From Lutibacter sp. (GTDB taxonomy: Bacteria; Bacteroidota; Bacteroidia; Flavobacteriales; Flavobacteriaceae), in the NCBI RefSeq assembly GCF_021647475.1, contig NZ_JAKIUR010000018.1, positions 1-51,086 on the forward strand: a stretch of DNA of 51,086 nucleotides. Direction: 5' to 3'. The stretch's first letter is position 1. Every line of letters begins with the position of its first letter. This document shows, in pieces, positions 1-8,654 of this stretch. A program made the position numbers and the translations under genes. The notes under the pieces were generated by a model. That model was not told the origin of the DNA. It made no database searches and saw only the letters and a program-made list of their open reading frames with translations.

Positions 1-124
1 ATATAATCAGATGTAAATTATTAGCTAGAATTTTTGCAACTATAAAACGACAAACACCTTATGTAGATATACTAAAATATGCTGCCTGAAAATATTTGAA
101 ATATATTTGGTGGAGTCATAGAAT

Positions 125-171
125 ACGTAATGACGTTTTACTTTGTCGTTATCATTTCTTGCAATGACATA
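125..171. repeat. Degenerate copy of the REP-like repeat at the window start
   Basis: cgtaatgacgttttac..cttgcaatgaca resembles the TCATTGCGAG repeat family found at 9772-9990 and 46631-46734, on the minus-like side. The rest of 1-241 has no gene. Confidence 0.4.
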
Positions 172-241
172 AATTGTTGATTTTTAGTCTGTAATTAAGA
201 ACTTAGATTTAAAAGTAAAGTTAAAAGATGAAAAGAAGTAT

Positions 242-1006
242 CTAAAATCTTTCAAAAACACCTAAACCAAACAATGCAAAGTCGTATTTTACAGGATCAT
301 TAGCATCTAGCTTTCGTAAATAAGTATCTAATTTAGCCAAAGCTTTAGCATCATTTTGTTTTCTGGCTAGTAATCCTAATTTTCGGGCAACATTTCCTGA
401 ATGTACATCTAACGGACAAGATAGTTGAGAAGAAGAGAAGGTTTTCCAAATTCCAAAATCAACTCCGGCATTATCATTTCTAACCATCCAACGTAAAAAC
501 ATATTAATTCTTTTGGCAGCTGAGCCTTTTAAAGGATCAGAAATATGCTTTTCTGTTCGTTGTAAATGTGGTTTTTCAAAAAAAATATTTTTTAATTTGT
601 GAATTGCCGGTTGCGTGGAAATAGCAGTTGAATTTTTTGAAAATACTTTTTCCAATCCACCATAATTTTTATAAATATGTTGTAAGCCAATAATAAAGTA
701 TTTTAAATCGTTGGCATTAAAAGTACGATGAACAAATCCATCAAAATAATTAGAATTATTAGATTTATAATTCATTACAAAATCATAGGGTGAATTACCG
801 AGTAATTTCATCATTTTAGTTGCATTTTTAATAATCATTTTTCTGTTTCCCCAAGCAATGATTGCAGTTAAAAATCCAGCGATTTCAATATCTTCTTTCA
901 AAGAAAATTGATGAGGAATTTGAATAGGATCACTTTCAATAAATTTTGGATTATTGTATTGTAGTACTTTTTCGTCTAAAAATTCTTTGAGTTCTGCTTT
1001 ATTCAA
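242..1006 (-). CDS. TIGR02757 family protein (DUF2400)
   Basis: A 254-residue protein recognised by overall similarity to the TIGR02757/DUF2400 family, which is common in Bacteroidota. The motif LDVHSGNVARKLGLL near the C-terminus and an N-terminal IAWGNRK segment are the parts I recognise. No catalytic role is established for the family; its resemblance to helix-hairpin-helix DNA repair glycosylases is only suggestive. Its start overlaps the end of miaA by four bases (ATGA at 1003-1006), so the two are very probably co-transcribed and translationally coupled. It is the last gene of the leftward run starting near 8167. No signal peptide or membrane segment is visible. Confidence 0.8.
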   Translation of the reverse strand: MNKAELKEFLDEKVLQYNNPKFIESDPIQIPHQFSLKEDIEIAGFLTAIIAWGNRKMIIKNATKMMKLLGNSPYDFVMNYKSNNSNYFDGFVHRTFNANDLKYFIIGLQHIYKNYGGLEKVFSKNSTAISTQPAIHKLKNIFFEKPHLQRTEKHISDPLKGSAAKRINMFLRWMVRNDNAGVDFGIWKTFSSSQLSCPLDVHSGNVARKLGLLARKQNDAKALAKLDTYLRKLDANDPVKYDFALFGLGVFERF

Positions 1007-1926
1007 ACTATTAATTTTTCTATTTTTTTAATAATTACTGAAGGATTTTCTTGAAAATTGAACCAATTTATGTTCGCATCTTTTTTATTCCAAGTTACTT
1101 GTCGTTTTGCAAAACGGCGTGTATTTTTTTTAATTTCTTCAACAGCAAAATCTAGAGTATAATTTCCATCAAAATAATTAAAGAGTTCTTTATAACCAAC
1201 TGTTTGTAAGGCGTTTAGGTTTTTGTGTTTGTATAATTCTTTTGCCTCACCAACTAAACCTTCTGCAATCATAATGTCAACACGTTTATTAATACGCTGG
1301 TACATTATTTCTCGTGGAGCTTCCAACCCAATTTTTAGTGGAATAAAGTTTCGTTTTACTTTAGGTTTATTTTTAAACTGTGAGTAAGGTTTGCCAGTAC
1401 CAATACAAATTTCTAAGGCTCTAATTAATCGATGTGGATTTTCAATTTCAATAGAATTATAGCTTTCTATATCTAATTTTTTTAATTGAAGTTGAAGATT
1501 TTCAAGTTTACCATTTTCAAGTTGTTTATTTAACTTTTCTCTTATTTCAGAATTTACTTCAGGAAAATAATCTAATCCTTCAATTACTGCATTAGTGTAT
1601 AAACCGCTACCACCAACCATTACAACAATATTGGTTTTTTTAAATAATTCGTCTAATTTTTGCAGTGCTTCTTTTTCAAATTGACCAACGCTATAATTTT
1701 TAAAAATACTTCTGTTTTGAATAAAGTGATGAGGAACAGTTGACAATTCTTTAAAAGAAGGAACAGCGGTTCCTATTATCATTTCTTTATAAAACTGGCG
1801 AGAATCAGAAGAAATAATTTCTGTATTAAAATGGTTAGCTATTTGTATGCTTAAATTGGTTTTTCCAATAGCAGTTGCACCAATTATGGTAATTAAATAA
1901 TTTGTTATGGTTTGGTTATTTTCCAC
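1003..1926 (-). CDS. miaA: tRNA dimethylallyltransferase MiaA
   Basis: Transfers a dimethylallyl group to N6 of A37 in tRNAs that read UNN codons, a cytoplasmic tRNA modification supporting reading-frame maintenance. The 307-residue length fits the family. A P-loop GATAIGKT lies at residues 16-23, followed by the substrate-binding SSDSRQFYKEM segment around residues 39-49 and VVMVGGSGLY around residue 105. The C-terminal RRFAKRQVTWNKK segment is the usual tRNA-binding tail. It sits between the exonuclease gene (22 bp upstream) and the TIGR02757 gene (4-base overlap) in the leftward operon. Confidence 0.96.
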   Translation of the reverse strand: MENNQTITNYLITIIGATAIGKTNLSIQIANHFNTEIISSDSRQFYKEMIIGTAVPSFKELSTVPHHFIQNRSIFKNYSVGQFEKEALQKLDELFKKTNIVVMVGGSGLYTNAVIEGLDYFPEVNSEIREKLNKQLENGKLENLQLQLKKLDIESYNSIEIENPHRLIRALEICIGTGKPYSQFKNKPKVKRNFIPLKIGLEAPREIMYQRINKRVDIMIAEGLVGEAKELYKHKNLNALQTVGYKELFNYFDGNYTLDFAVEEIKKNTRRFAKRQVTWNKKDANINWFNFQENPSVIIKKIEKLIV

Positions 1927-1948
1927 TTTATATTGTCAAAATTAACTG

Positions 1949-3028
1949 CTAAAATTGTATTATTTTTTTTGTATTATTTTTTTGAAGATATTTTTTAACA
2001 ATGTTTCTGTTAAGTATATTGTTTTCAATAGATGATAGCAAGTTATGTAAAACTTCTAAATTATTTATTTGATAATTTAAATCGGTAAAACAAAAACCTT
2101 TTAATTCATTATTTTCTATGAGTAACACAGATTTTTCTCCAGTATCTCTTCCCTTTTCAACAACTAAGAAATTATCATTATTAAAATGGACTTTATGTAG
2201 ATTATTTTTTTTAATAAAATTATATTTGGGTTTATTTACTTTTAATTCTTCTGCAAACTTTAACTGTGCAATTAATTCATTACCAGTATCTTCATAAGAA
2301 ACAGAAGTTACGTTTTTTTGAATTTCTTTAGCTTTTTTTGAAGTACGCAAAAACAGTTGATTAACCGACTTTTTTATATTTTTCCCTTTTCCAATATATA
2401 AAATAGTACTTGTGCCATTATGAAGGTAAAACAATCCTGTTTTAGAAGGAAGCTCATCTAAAAGATTTTGTAATTTTGGTGCTAATTTTTTTTTGTTTAG
2501 GGTTTTAACAGCTTTTTTTATAATTTCTTTATCAACATCTTTGTTCAATAAAAGTTTAAAAAGTTGAACGGTTGCCATTGCATCTCCATCTGCTCGATGA
2601 CGACTAGCTACAGGTATGGCTAATGATCGACATAATTTACCTAATTTATAAGAAGGTAATCCTGGAATTAATTTTTTACTTAGTTCAACCGTACAGACAG
2701 ATTGCTTTTCATAATGGTAGCCTAATCTTCTAAATTCTGTAGTTAAAATTCTATTATCAAAAACCGCATTGTGAGCTACTAAAATACAACCGTCAGTTAT
2801 TTCAATAATGCGTTTTGCAACTTCAAAAAATTTGGGTGCATTTTTAAGCATAGCATTATTAATACCTGTTAATTTCACCACGAAAGGTTGAATGTCTATT
2901 TCTGGATTAACTAAGCTAATGAATTGATCTACAACTTGATGTCCGTCAAATTTATAGATGGCTATTTCAGTAATACCTTCTTCATTGTATTTGCCACCAG
3001 TAGTTTCTATGTCTAAAACGGCATACAT
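1949..3028 (-). CDS. DnaQ-like 3'-5' exonuclease fused to a GIY-YIG nuclease domain
   Basis: A two-domain nuclease of 359 residues. The N-terminal half is a DEDDh exonuclease: D6 and E8 in LDIETTGG, D91 in HNAVFDNRIL, and H144/D149 in HRADGDA. After a basic linker, a GIY-YIG domain begins near residue 198 (GLFYLHN, then YIG at 211-213), like the N-terminal domain of UvrC. This fusion is known in Bacteria and Bacteroidota and is usually annotated as a Pol III epsilon-like protein; it is a repair or processing nuclease rather than the replicative proofreader. It may lack part of the C-terminal region seen in longer relatives. Its start codon overlaps the yggS stop by one base (TAATG). Confidence 0.9.
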   Translation of the reverse strand: MYAVLDIETTGGKYNEEGITEIAIYKFDGHQVVDQFISLVNPEIDIQPFVVKLTGINNAMLKNAPKFFEVAKRIIEITDGCILVAHNAVFDNRILTTEFRRLGYHYEKQSVCTVELSKKLIPGLPSYKLGKLCRSLAIPVASRHRADGDAMATVQLFKLLLNKDVDKEIIKKAVKTLNKKKLAPKLQNLLDELPSKTGLFYLHNGTSTILYIGKGKNIKKSVNQLFLRTSKKAKEIQKNVTSVSYEDTGNELIAQLKFAEELKVNKPKYNFIKKNNLHKVHFNNDNFLVVEKGRDTGEKSVLLIENNELKGFCFTDLNYQINNLEVLHNLLSSIENNILNRNIVKKYLQKNNTKKIIQF

Positions 3029-3696
3029 TAAGTGTAGTTTCTTGCTCCAAAAATAGCACTTCCAACTCTAACCATTGTACTACCTTCTTCAATTGCAATT
3101 TTATAATCGCCACTCATTCCCATAGATAAAATGGTTGGATTAAAATTTTGTAAACTATATTTTTTTGAAGATTCAAATTGAGTTTTTAAGGTTTTAAATT
3201 CAGAATGAACAATAGTTTTGTCGTTCGTAAAACTTGCCATTCCCATAAACCCTTGGATATTTATATTTTTTAATTCTTTTAATTCAACTGAAGTAAGTAT
3301 TTGTTGAACTTCATTAAAAGATAAACCAAATTTTGTTGCTTCACTAGCAATTTTAACTTCTAATAAACAATTTATAATACGATTATGTTTTAAAGCTTGT
3401 TTGTTAATTTCTTTCAGTGTTTTAAAGCTATCAACACCGTGTATTAAATGCACGAAACTTGCCATATATTTAACTTTATTACGCTGTAAATGCCCAATCA
3501 TATGCCATTCAATATCTTTTGGAAGCTGTTCAAACTTATTTGCCATTTCTTGAATTTTATTTTCACCAAATACTCTTTGACCAGCATTATAAGCTTCTAA
3601 AATATCAGAAGTAGGTTTAGTTTTAGAAACCGCTACTAATTGAACATTTACAGGTAATGTACTTTTTATGATATGTAAGTTTTCTTGTATACTCAA
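3028..3696 (-). CDS. YggS/PLPBP family pyridoxal-phosphate homeostasis protein
   Basis: A 222-residue single-domain TIM-barrel protein of the YggS family. It binds pyridoxal 5'-phosphate through a lysine (K25 in AVSKTKP) and buffers PLP and amino-acid pools rather than catalysing a known reaction. GENKIQE, WHMIGHLQRNK and the C-terminal MGMSGDYKIAIEEGSTMVRVGSAIFG are family signatures; the last binds the phosphate. It lies five bases downstream of DUF1015 and overlaps the next gene by one base, placing a PLP-handling protein in the same operon as the PLP enzyme SerC. Confidence 0.95.
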   Translation of the reverse strand: MSIQENLHIIKSTLPVNVQLVAVSKTKPTSDILEAYNAGQRVFGENKIQEMANKFEQLPKDIEWHMIGHLQRNKVKYMASFVHLIHGVDSFKTLKEINKQALKHNRIINCLLEVKIASEATKFGLSFNEVQQILTSVELKELKNINIQGFMGMASFTNDKTIVHSEFKTLKTQFESSKKYSLQNFNPTILSMGMSGDYKIAIEEGSTMVRVGSAIFGARNYT

Positions 3697-3701
3697 GATA
3701 A

Positions 3702-4952
3702 TTAATCTAATTTATTGATTACTAATCCAGATCGTAATTTAGGTTCAAACCAAGTAACTTTTGGTGGCATAATATTATTAGTATCTGCAATATTCATTAA
3801 TTGCTTCATACTAACAGGAAATAAAGCAAAAGCAACTGCCATTTCACCTTTATCAACTCGTTTGCTTAATTCACCTAAACCTCTAATTCCACCAATAAAT
3901 TCAATTCGAGTATCAGTCCTTAAATCTTTAATATTTAAAACAGGCTCTAAAATAAATTTTGATAAAACGCTTACATCTAAACTATCAATTGGATTATTGT
4001 CATTAAAAGTATTTGGTTTTGCCGTTAATCCATACCATTTACCATTTAAATACATTGAAAAGTCGTGTAGTTTAGCTGGTTTTATAATAGCTTCGCTAGC
4101 TTCTGAAATAATAAAATTTTCTTCAATTTTCTTTAAAAAATCTTGAGTACTTAATCCGTTTAAATCTTTTACAACTCTATTATAATCAATTATTTGTAAC
4201 TGATTATCAGGAAAATGAACTGCCATAAAATAATTGTAAGGTTCGTTTCCTGTATGATTAGGATTTGCTTTTTTAAATTCTTCCCTCATACCAGCAGCAG
4301 CAGCCGTTCTATGATGTCCATCAGCAACATACGTATAAGGTACTTTTTCTTTAAAAAGTTTTTCTAAAGTTGTGTTAGTTTCAGTATCTTCAATTACCCA
4401 AAAATGATGTCCAAATCCATCTTCTGCTGTAAAATCATATTCTGGTTCTTTAGTATTTACAATATTTTCAACAATGGCATCAATTTCAGGAACCGCTCTA
4501 TAGGTAAAAAATACAGGTTCAATATTTGCTTTTAAATATCGGGTAAGTACTTTTCTATCTTCTTCTTTATCTGGACGTGTTAATTCATGTTTTTTAATAA
4601 TGCCATCAATATAATCTTGACAAGCAGCGGCACCCACAATTCCGTATTGTGTTTTGCCATTCATAGTTTGTGCGTATATGTAATAATGTGCATTATTATC
4701 TTGAACTAGAATTCCTTGTTTTTGAAATTTATCAAAATTTTCTTTTGCTTTAAGATAAACTTTTTCTTCGTGAGGATCTGTGCCTGGTTCAAATTCAATT
4801 TCTGCTCTTGTTATATGTAATAAAGATCCATCTTTTCCTTTTGCCATTTTGGTGGCTTCTTCAGCATTCATTACATCATAAGGTAAACTTGCTACTTCTT
4901 CAATACGTTTTTTAGGAGGACGAAGACCTTTAAAAGGTTTAATTATAGCCAT
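3702..4952 (-). CDS. DUF1015 family protein
   Basis: A 416-residue cytoplasmic protein recognised by its start (IKPFKGLRPPKKRIEEVASLPYDV split by the window of family conservation) and the central YVADGHHRTAAA motif around residue 210. DUF1015 proteins have no experimentally settled reaction that I can state. The histidine-rich ADGHHR motif suggests a ligand or metal site. In Bacteroidota the family is often next to serA and serC, as here: 23 bp downstream of the SerA-like gene and 5 bp upstream of yggS. A role related to serine or phosphoserine metabolism is therefore an inference from context only. Confidence 0.9.
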   Translation of the reverse strand: MAIIKPFKGLRPPKKRIEEVASLPYDVMNAEEATKMAKGKDGSLLHITRAEIEFEPGTDPHEEKVYLKAKENFDKFQKQGILVQDNNAHYYIYAQTMNGKTQYGIVGAAACQDYIDGIIKKHELTRPDKEEDRKVLTRYLKANIEPVFFTYRAVPEIDAIVENIVNTKEPEYDFTAEDGFGHHFWVIEDTETNTTLEKLFKEKVPYTYVADGHHRTAAAAGMREEFKKANPNHTGNEPYNYFMAVHFPDNQLQIIDYNRVVKDLNGLSTQDFLKKIEENFIISEASEAIIKPAKLHDFSMYLNGKWYGLTAKPNTFNDNNPIDSLDVSVLSKFILEPVLNIKDLRTDTRIEFIGGIRGLGELSKRVDKGEMAVAFALFPVSMKQLMNIADTNNIMPPKVTWFEPKLRSGLVINKLD

Positions 4953-4975
4953 ATTTTTATTTATATTTATGTTGT

Positions 4976-5941
4976 TTAACTATTCGCAAATTCTTTAAAA
5001 ATTGAAATTATTTGCGTAGCTAATTCTGTTCCAATACGTTCTTGAGCTTCACCAGTTGCGGCACCAATATGTGGTGTTAATGATAAATGTTCGTTCATTA
5101 ACAATTGAATTGCTGGTTTTGGTTCATTTTCATATACATCTAAAGCGGCATTTGAAACTTTTCCATTTTCAATGGCTTTAACTAAGGCTATTTCATTAAT
5201 TACACCTCCACGAGCGGCATTAACAATAAATACGCCATCTTTCATCATATCAAATTCAGCAGCATCAATAATATAATTTTTTTGTGCAGGAACATGTAAT
5301 GAAATAAAATCAGCTTCTTTTAAAACTTCTTCTTTAGTAATGGTATTTATATGAAAAAATACAGATTGGTGATCGAAAAAACTAAGTTCTAAATTAACAG
5401 CATCTAAAAAAGGATCAAAAGCAACAACTTTCATTCCTAATCCTAAGGCTATTTTAGCAGTGGCTTGTCCAATTCTGCCAAAACCTAAAATACCTAATAT
5501 TTTTCCTTTTAATTCTACACCTTTTGCAAAAGATTTTTTTAAATCTTTAAATTTAGAATCTCCTTTTAAAGGCATTTGACGGTTAGATTCAGGTAAAAAA
5601 CGAGCCATGCCTAATAAGTGTGCAAAAACAAGTTCGGCTACAGAATGAGAGGAAGCTGCTGGAGTATTAATTACTTTAATACCTTTTTCACGAGCATATT
5701 CTACATCAATATTATCCATTCCAACACCGCCACGACCTATAATTTTTAAATAAGGACAATTGTCAATAATATCTTTTCTAACTTTAGTGGCACTTCTTAC
5801 CAATAAAACAGAAATTTTATTTTCATTTATATAATCAATAAGGTTTTCTTGAGCTATGGTTTTTAAAACTACTTCAAAACCAGCTTCTTTAAGTGCCATT
5901 ACGCCACTGGTTGCTATTCCGTCGTTTGCTAATACTTTCAT
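4976..5941 (-). CDS. serA: D-2-hydroxyacid dehydrogenase, probable 3-phosphoglycerate dehydrogenase
   Basis: NAD-dependent oxidation of 3-phosphoglycerate, the first step of serine synthesis, is the likely reaction. The 321-residue protein has the NAD-binding GFGRIG at 153-158 and the catalytic triad of the family: R244 in NAARGGVINE, E271/E273 in DVYENEP, and H291 in LTPHIGAATGEAQ. The GRGGVGMDNIDV segment (69-80) is typical of PGDH-like enzymes. It has no C-terminal ACT domain, so it should lack the classical allosteric serine site. It follows serC by 18 bp, which supports the serine-pathway assignment over other hydroxyacid substrates. Confidence 0.9.
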   Translation of the reverse strand: MKVLANDGIATSGVMALKEAGFEVVLKTIAQENLIDYINENKISVLLVRSATKVRKDIIDNCPYLKIIGRGGVGMDNIDVEYAREKGIKVINTPAASSHSVAELVFAHLLGMARFLPESNRQMPLKGDSKFKDLKKSFAKGVELKGKILGILGFGRIGQATAKIALGLGMKVVAFDPFLDAVNLELSFFDHQSVFFHINTITKEEVLKEADFISLHVPAQKNYIIDAAEFDMMKDGVFIVNAARGGVINEIALVKAIENGKVSNAALDVYENEPKPAIQLLMNEHLSLTPHIGAATGEAQERIGTELATQIISIFKEFANS

Positions 5942-5959
5942 AATACAGTTTAATTATTT

Positions 5960-7030
5960 TTAAGAGATTTGTTTTTCGAATTGTTGCATAGCATCTACTA
6001 AAATTTGAACGCTTTCAATTGGCATTGCATTGTAAATACTTGCTCTATATCCACCAACAGATCTATGACCTTTAATACCTACAATACCTGCTTCATTCCA
6101 AATTTTATCAAAAGTTTCTTTATTTGAATCATCGGTTAAATTAAAAGTAACATTCATAGTTGAGCGATCTTCCTTATTGGCATAACCTTTAAATAGTGGA
6201 TTTCTATCAATTTCAGCATATAACAATTTAGCTTTTGCTTCATTTATTTTTTCAATAGCAGGAATTCCTCCTAGGTTTTTTAGCCATTCTAAGGTTAGCA
6301 TAGAAACATAAACGGCATATACAGGAGGCGTATTAAACATACTATCTTTACTTATATGTACTTGATAATCAAGCATTGAAGGAATATCACGTCCTGATTT
6401 TCCTAAGATTTCATCCTTAACTATAACTAAAGTAGTGCCAGCCGGACCCATATTTTTTTGAGCTCCTGCGTAAATTAAATCGAATTTAGAAAAATCTAAT
6501 TGACGAGAAAAAATATCAGAACTCATATCACAAACTAATAATCCATTAGTTTTTGGGAAGTTTTTAATTTGCGTTCCAAAAATGGTATTGTTAGACGTAC
6601 AATGGAAAAAATCTATATTGCTAGGTATTTCGTAATTTTTTGGAATAGATTTGTAGCCTTCGTCTTTTGAGGAAGCTACTACGGCAATATCTCCTAATTT
6701 TTTAGCTTCTTTAATGGCTTTGGTACTCCACGTACCGGTGTCTAAATAAGCAGCTTTACCATCTACTTTTAATAAATTGTAAGTACTCATTAAAAATTCT
6801 AAACTTGCTCCGCCTTGTAAAAATAATACGGAATAACCATCTGGAAGATTTAATAATTCTTTTACTAAACTTCTTGCATTTTCCATTACCTCAACAAAAT
6901 CTTTACTTCTGTGTGAAATTTCAATTAAGGATAGATTTAAATTGTTAAAATTTAAAATAGCATTAGATGCTTTTTTTAAAACTTCTTGTGGTAAAATACA
7001 AGGACCTGCGCTGAAATTGTGTTTTTTCAT
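5960..7030 (-). CDS. serC: Phosphoserine aminotransferase SerC
   Basis: PLP-dependent transamination between 3-phosphohydroxypyruvate and glutamate, giving phosphoserine; related reactions serve pyridoxine synthesis in some bacteria. The 356-residue length is standard. The N-terminal MKKHNFSAGP, the PLP-binding QGGAS at 72-76, the CDMSSD segment near 167-172 and the Schiff-base lysine K192 in YAGAQKNMGP are all present, along with the C-terminal GHRSVGGYRASIYNAMP. It lies 81 bp downstream of the acyl-CoA reductase gene, so it may share that transcript or have its own weak promoter in the AT-rich gap. Confidence 0.97.
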   Translation of the reverse strand: MKKHNFSAGPCILPQEVLKKASNAILNFNNLNLSLIEISHRSKDFVEVMENARSLVKELLNLPDGYSVLFLQGGASLEFLMSTYNLLKVDGKAAYLDTGTWSTKAIKEAKKLGDIAVVASSKDEGYKSIPKNYEIPSNIDFFHCTSNNTIFGTQIKNFPKTNGLLVCDMSSDIFSRQLDFSKFDLIYAGAQKNMGPAGTTLVIVKDEILGKSGRDIPSMLDYQVHISKDSMFNTPPVYAVYVSMLTLEWLKNLGGIPAIEKINEAKAKLLYAEIDRNPLFKGYANKEDRSTMNVTFNLTDDSNKETFDKIWNEAGIVGIKGHRSVGGYRASIYNAMPIESVQILVDAMQQFEKQIS

Positions 7031-7111
7031 CTCGATTATTTATGAAATTATCAATAGCACAAATTTCGGAAAAAAAGTAGGATTATTTACTATAAAAAAG
7101 TAAAAAAAGTA

Positions 7112-8167
7112 TTAAATGTTTAGTAAAAATTTTAAGGTATCAACATCATCGGCATAATCCCATAATTTTGGATGTTGTGTTTGTCCGAAATAAACGGAAT
7201 TATCTTCATTTGAATTATTTACAACACACTGAATTTGTTCTTTTTCAACTTTTAACTTTCTTTTTAAATTAGTTAGAGTATCGTAATACTCATAAAACAA
7301 AGTTGCTATTGGAGAACCATAATTTGTATCTTCTTTAAGCATAAAAAAACCATTTTCTAAAAATTTAAATTGGCTCATTAAATAAATGGTTTTATTATAA
7401 TCGTAATTATTTTCATACTTTTTGTAGGTAATAATATCTTTATACTTGTATAAAGCATTAAACAGCAAATCAAAATTATAATCTTTTGGTACAAATATTT
7501 TAGAAATGCTTCTACAGCCTAAACCAAAATATTGAAAAATATCTTCTCCTAAGTTTTCTAATTCTTCATTAGTTTCATTTCCTGTTAAAATTGCAACAGA
7601 ATTTCTATTTTTTCGAATAATATTAGGTTTGTTTTTAAAGTAATATTCAAAATAGCGAGCGGTATTGTTACTGCCTGTGGCAATTACTGCATCAAACTGC
7701 GTTAATTTATTTTCTGTAAATGTGATTTTATTTTTGAAATAAGGATTTTCATATTCTAGAAATTTTGCAATTAATGGCAAAAAATGGCGGTCGTTTGAGG
7801 ATAGTTTTACGGTTACTTTATGTCCACTTATTAAAACTGATAAAAAATCATGAAATCCAACCAGTGGAATATTTCCTGCCAAAATAATAGCCACATTTTT
7901 ATTTGAATTAGTGAAATTATAGTTTGATGTCCAAGCTGTTAAATTTTTATAAGTAAGTGCTTCACTCCAACTTTCAAAGGCTTTGAGTACATTTTCTTTC
8001 GTAAACCATCCATTATATTCTTGAGCTCTTTCAATTTGCATTTTAAAAGCTTCAAAAAATAGCGTATTATTTTCTGATTCTTCTAATTTTTCAATTTTAG
8101 AAGTGGTAAACTGTTTAAAAAAAGTGCCAAGTTTAGTAAAGGATTGAATTCTTTCTTCTAAAGTCAT
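7112..8167 (-). CDS. LuxC-like acyl-CoA reductase family protein
   Basis: A 351-residue protein of the acyl-CoA reductase family related to LuxC and the aldehyde dehydrogenase fold. Recognisable parts are VAIILAGNIPLVGFHDFLSVLISGH around residues 93-117, AVIATGSNNTARYFEYYF around 160, and the GCRSISKIFVP segment near residue 217, whose Cys is the likely catalytic nucleophile. The true substrate in Flavobacteria is not known to me; no luciferase or fatty-aldehyde genes are nearby. It is the first gene of the leftward run and is divergent from the ferredoxin gene 47 bp away. Confidence 0.85.
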   Translation of the reverse strand: MTLEERIQSFTKLGTFFKQFTTSKIEKLEESENNTLFFEAFKMQIERAQEYNGWFTKENVLKAFESWSEALTYKNLTAWTSNYNFTNSNKNVAIILAGNIPLVGFHDFLSVLISGHKVTVKLSSNDRHFLPLIAKFLEYENPYFKNKITFTENKLTQFDAVIATGSNNTARYFEYYFKNKPNIIRKNRNSVAILTGNETNEELENLGEDIFQYFGLGCRSISKIFVPKDYNFDLLFNALYKYKDIITYKKYENNYDYNKTIYLMSQFKFLENGFFMLKEDTNYGSPIATLFYEYYDTLTNLKRKLKVEKEQIQCVVNNSNEDNSVYFGQTQHPKLWDYADDVDTLKFLLNI

Positions 8168-8181
8168 CGTAATTTTAATTT

Positions 8182-8197
8182 TATATTTGCAAAAATA
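8182..8197. promoter_or_regulatory. Divergent -7-like promoter elements between the acyl-CoA reductase and ferredoxin genes
   Basis: TATATTTG (8182-8189, plus) is followed directly by CAAAAATA (8190-8197), which reads TATTTTTG on the minus strand. Both match the Bacteroidota TAnnTTTG -7 consensus and point outward to the two flanking genes. Clear -33 elements were not found, so this is a consensus match only. Confidence 0.4.
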
Positions 8198-8214
8198 ATC
8201 TAAATAATATTAGT

Positions 8215-8574
8215 ATGGCCATAATAATAACCGATGCTTGTATAAATTGTGGTGCTTGTGAATCTGAATGTCCAAATAATGCTATTTATGAACCAGCAGA
8301 AGATTGGAAATTATCTGAGGGCACTTATTTAAAAGGAAATGTAGTTTTACCAAATGGTACAAAAATTAATGCAGAGGAAATCCAAGAGCCAATAGAAGAT
8401 GATTACTTTTATATTGTATCAGATAAGTGCACGGAATGCAAAGGTTTTTATAATGAACCACAATGTGCAGCAGTTTGTCCTGTAGATTGTTGTATTTTAG
8501 ATGAAAATCAGATAGAAACAGAAAAAGAATTATTAGCAAAACAACGTTTTTTACATAATAAAAATAAAATTTAA
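8215..8574 (+). CDS. 4Fe-4S dicluster ferredoxin
   Basis: A 119-residue soluble electron carrier with two [4Fe-4S] cluster motifs. The first has cysteines at 9, 12, 15 and 19 (CINCGACESECP); the second has cysteines at 72, 75, 84 and 88 (CTECKGFYNEPQCAAVCPVD), with the 8-residue insertion between the second and third Cys typical of Alvin-type ferredoxins, plus C92 and C93. The region between the clusters is an extended acidic segment and the tail is basic. It is divergent from the acyl-CoA reductase gene, to which it might supply or accept electrons, but that link is only positional. Confidence 0.93.
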   Translation: MAIIITDACINCGACESECPNNAIYEPAEDWKLSEGTYLKGNVVLPNGTKINAEEIQEPIEDDYFYIVSDKCTECKGFYNEPQCAAVCPVDCCILDENQIETEKELLAKQRFLHNKNKI

Positions 8575-8626
8575 GCATCTTTTAAAAAACCAATTAGCCT
8601 AAGTCTTTTATATTAAATGTAAATAC

Positions 8627-8634
8627 TATATTTG
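8627..8634 (+). promoter_or_regulatory. -7-like promoter element of ychF
   Basis: TATATTTG matches the Bacteroidota TAnnTTTG element and lies 20 bp before the ychF ATG. A convincing -33 element was not identified. Confidence 0.45.
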
Positions 8635-8654
8635 CACCGCTAAAAAAACAATAA

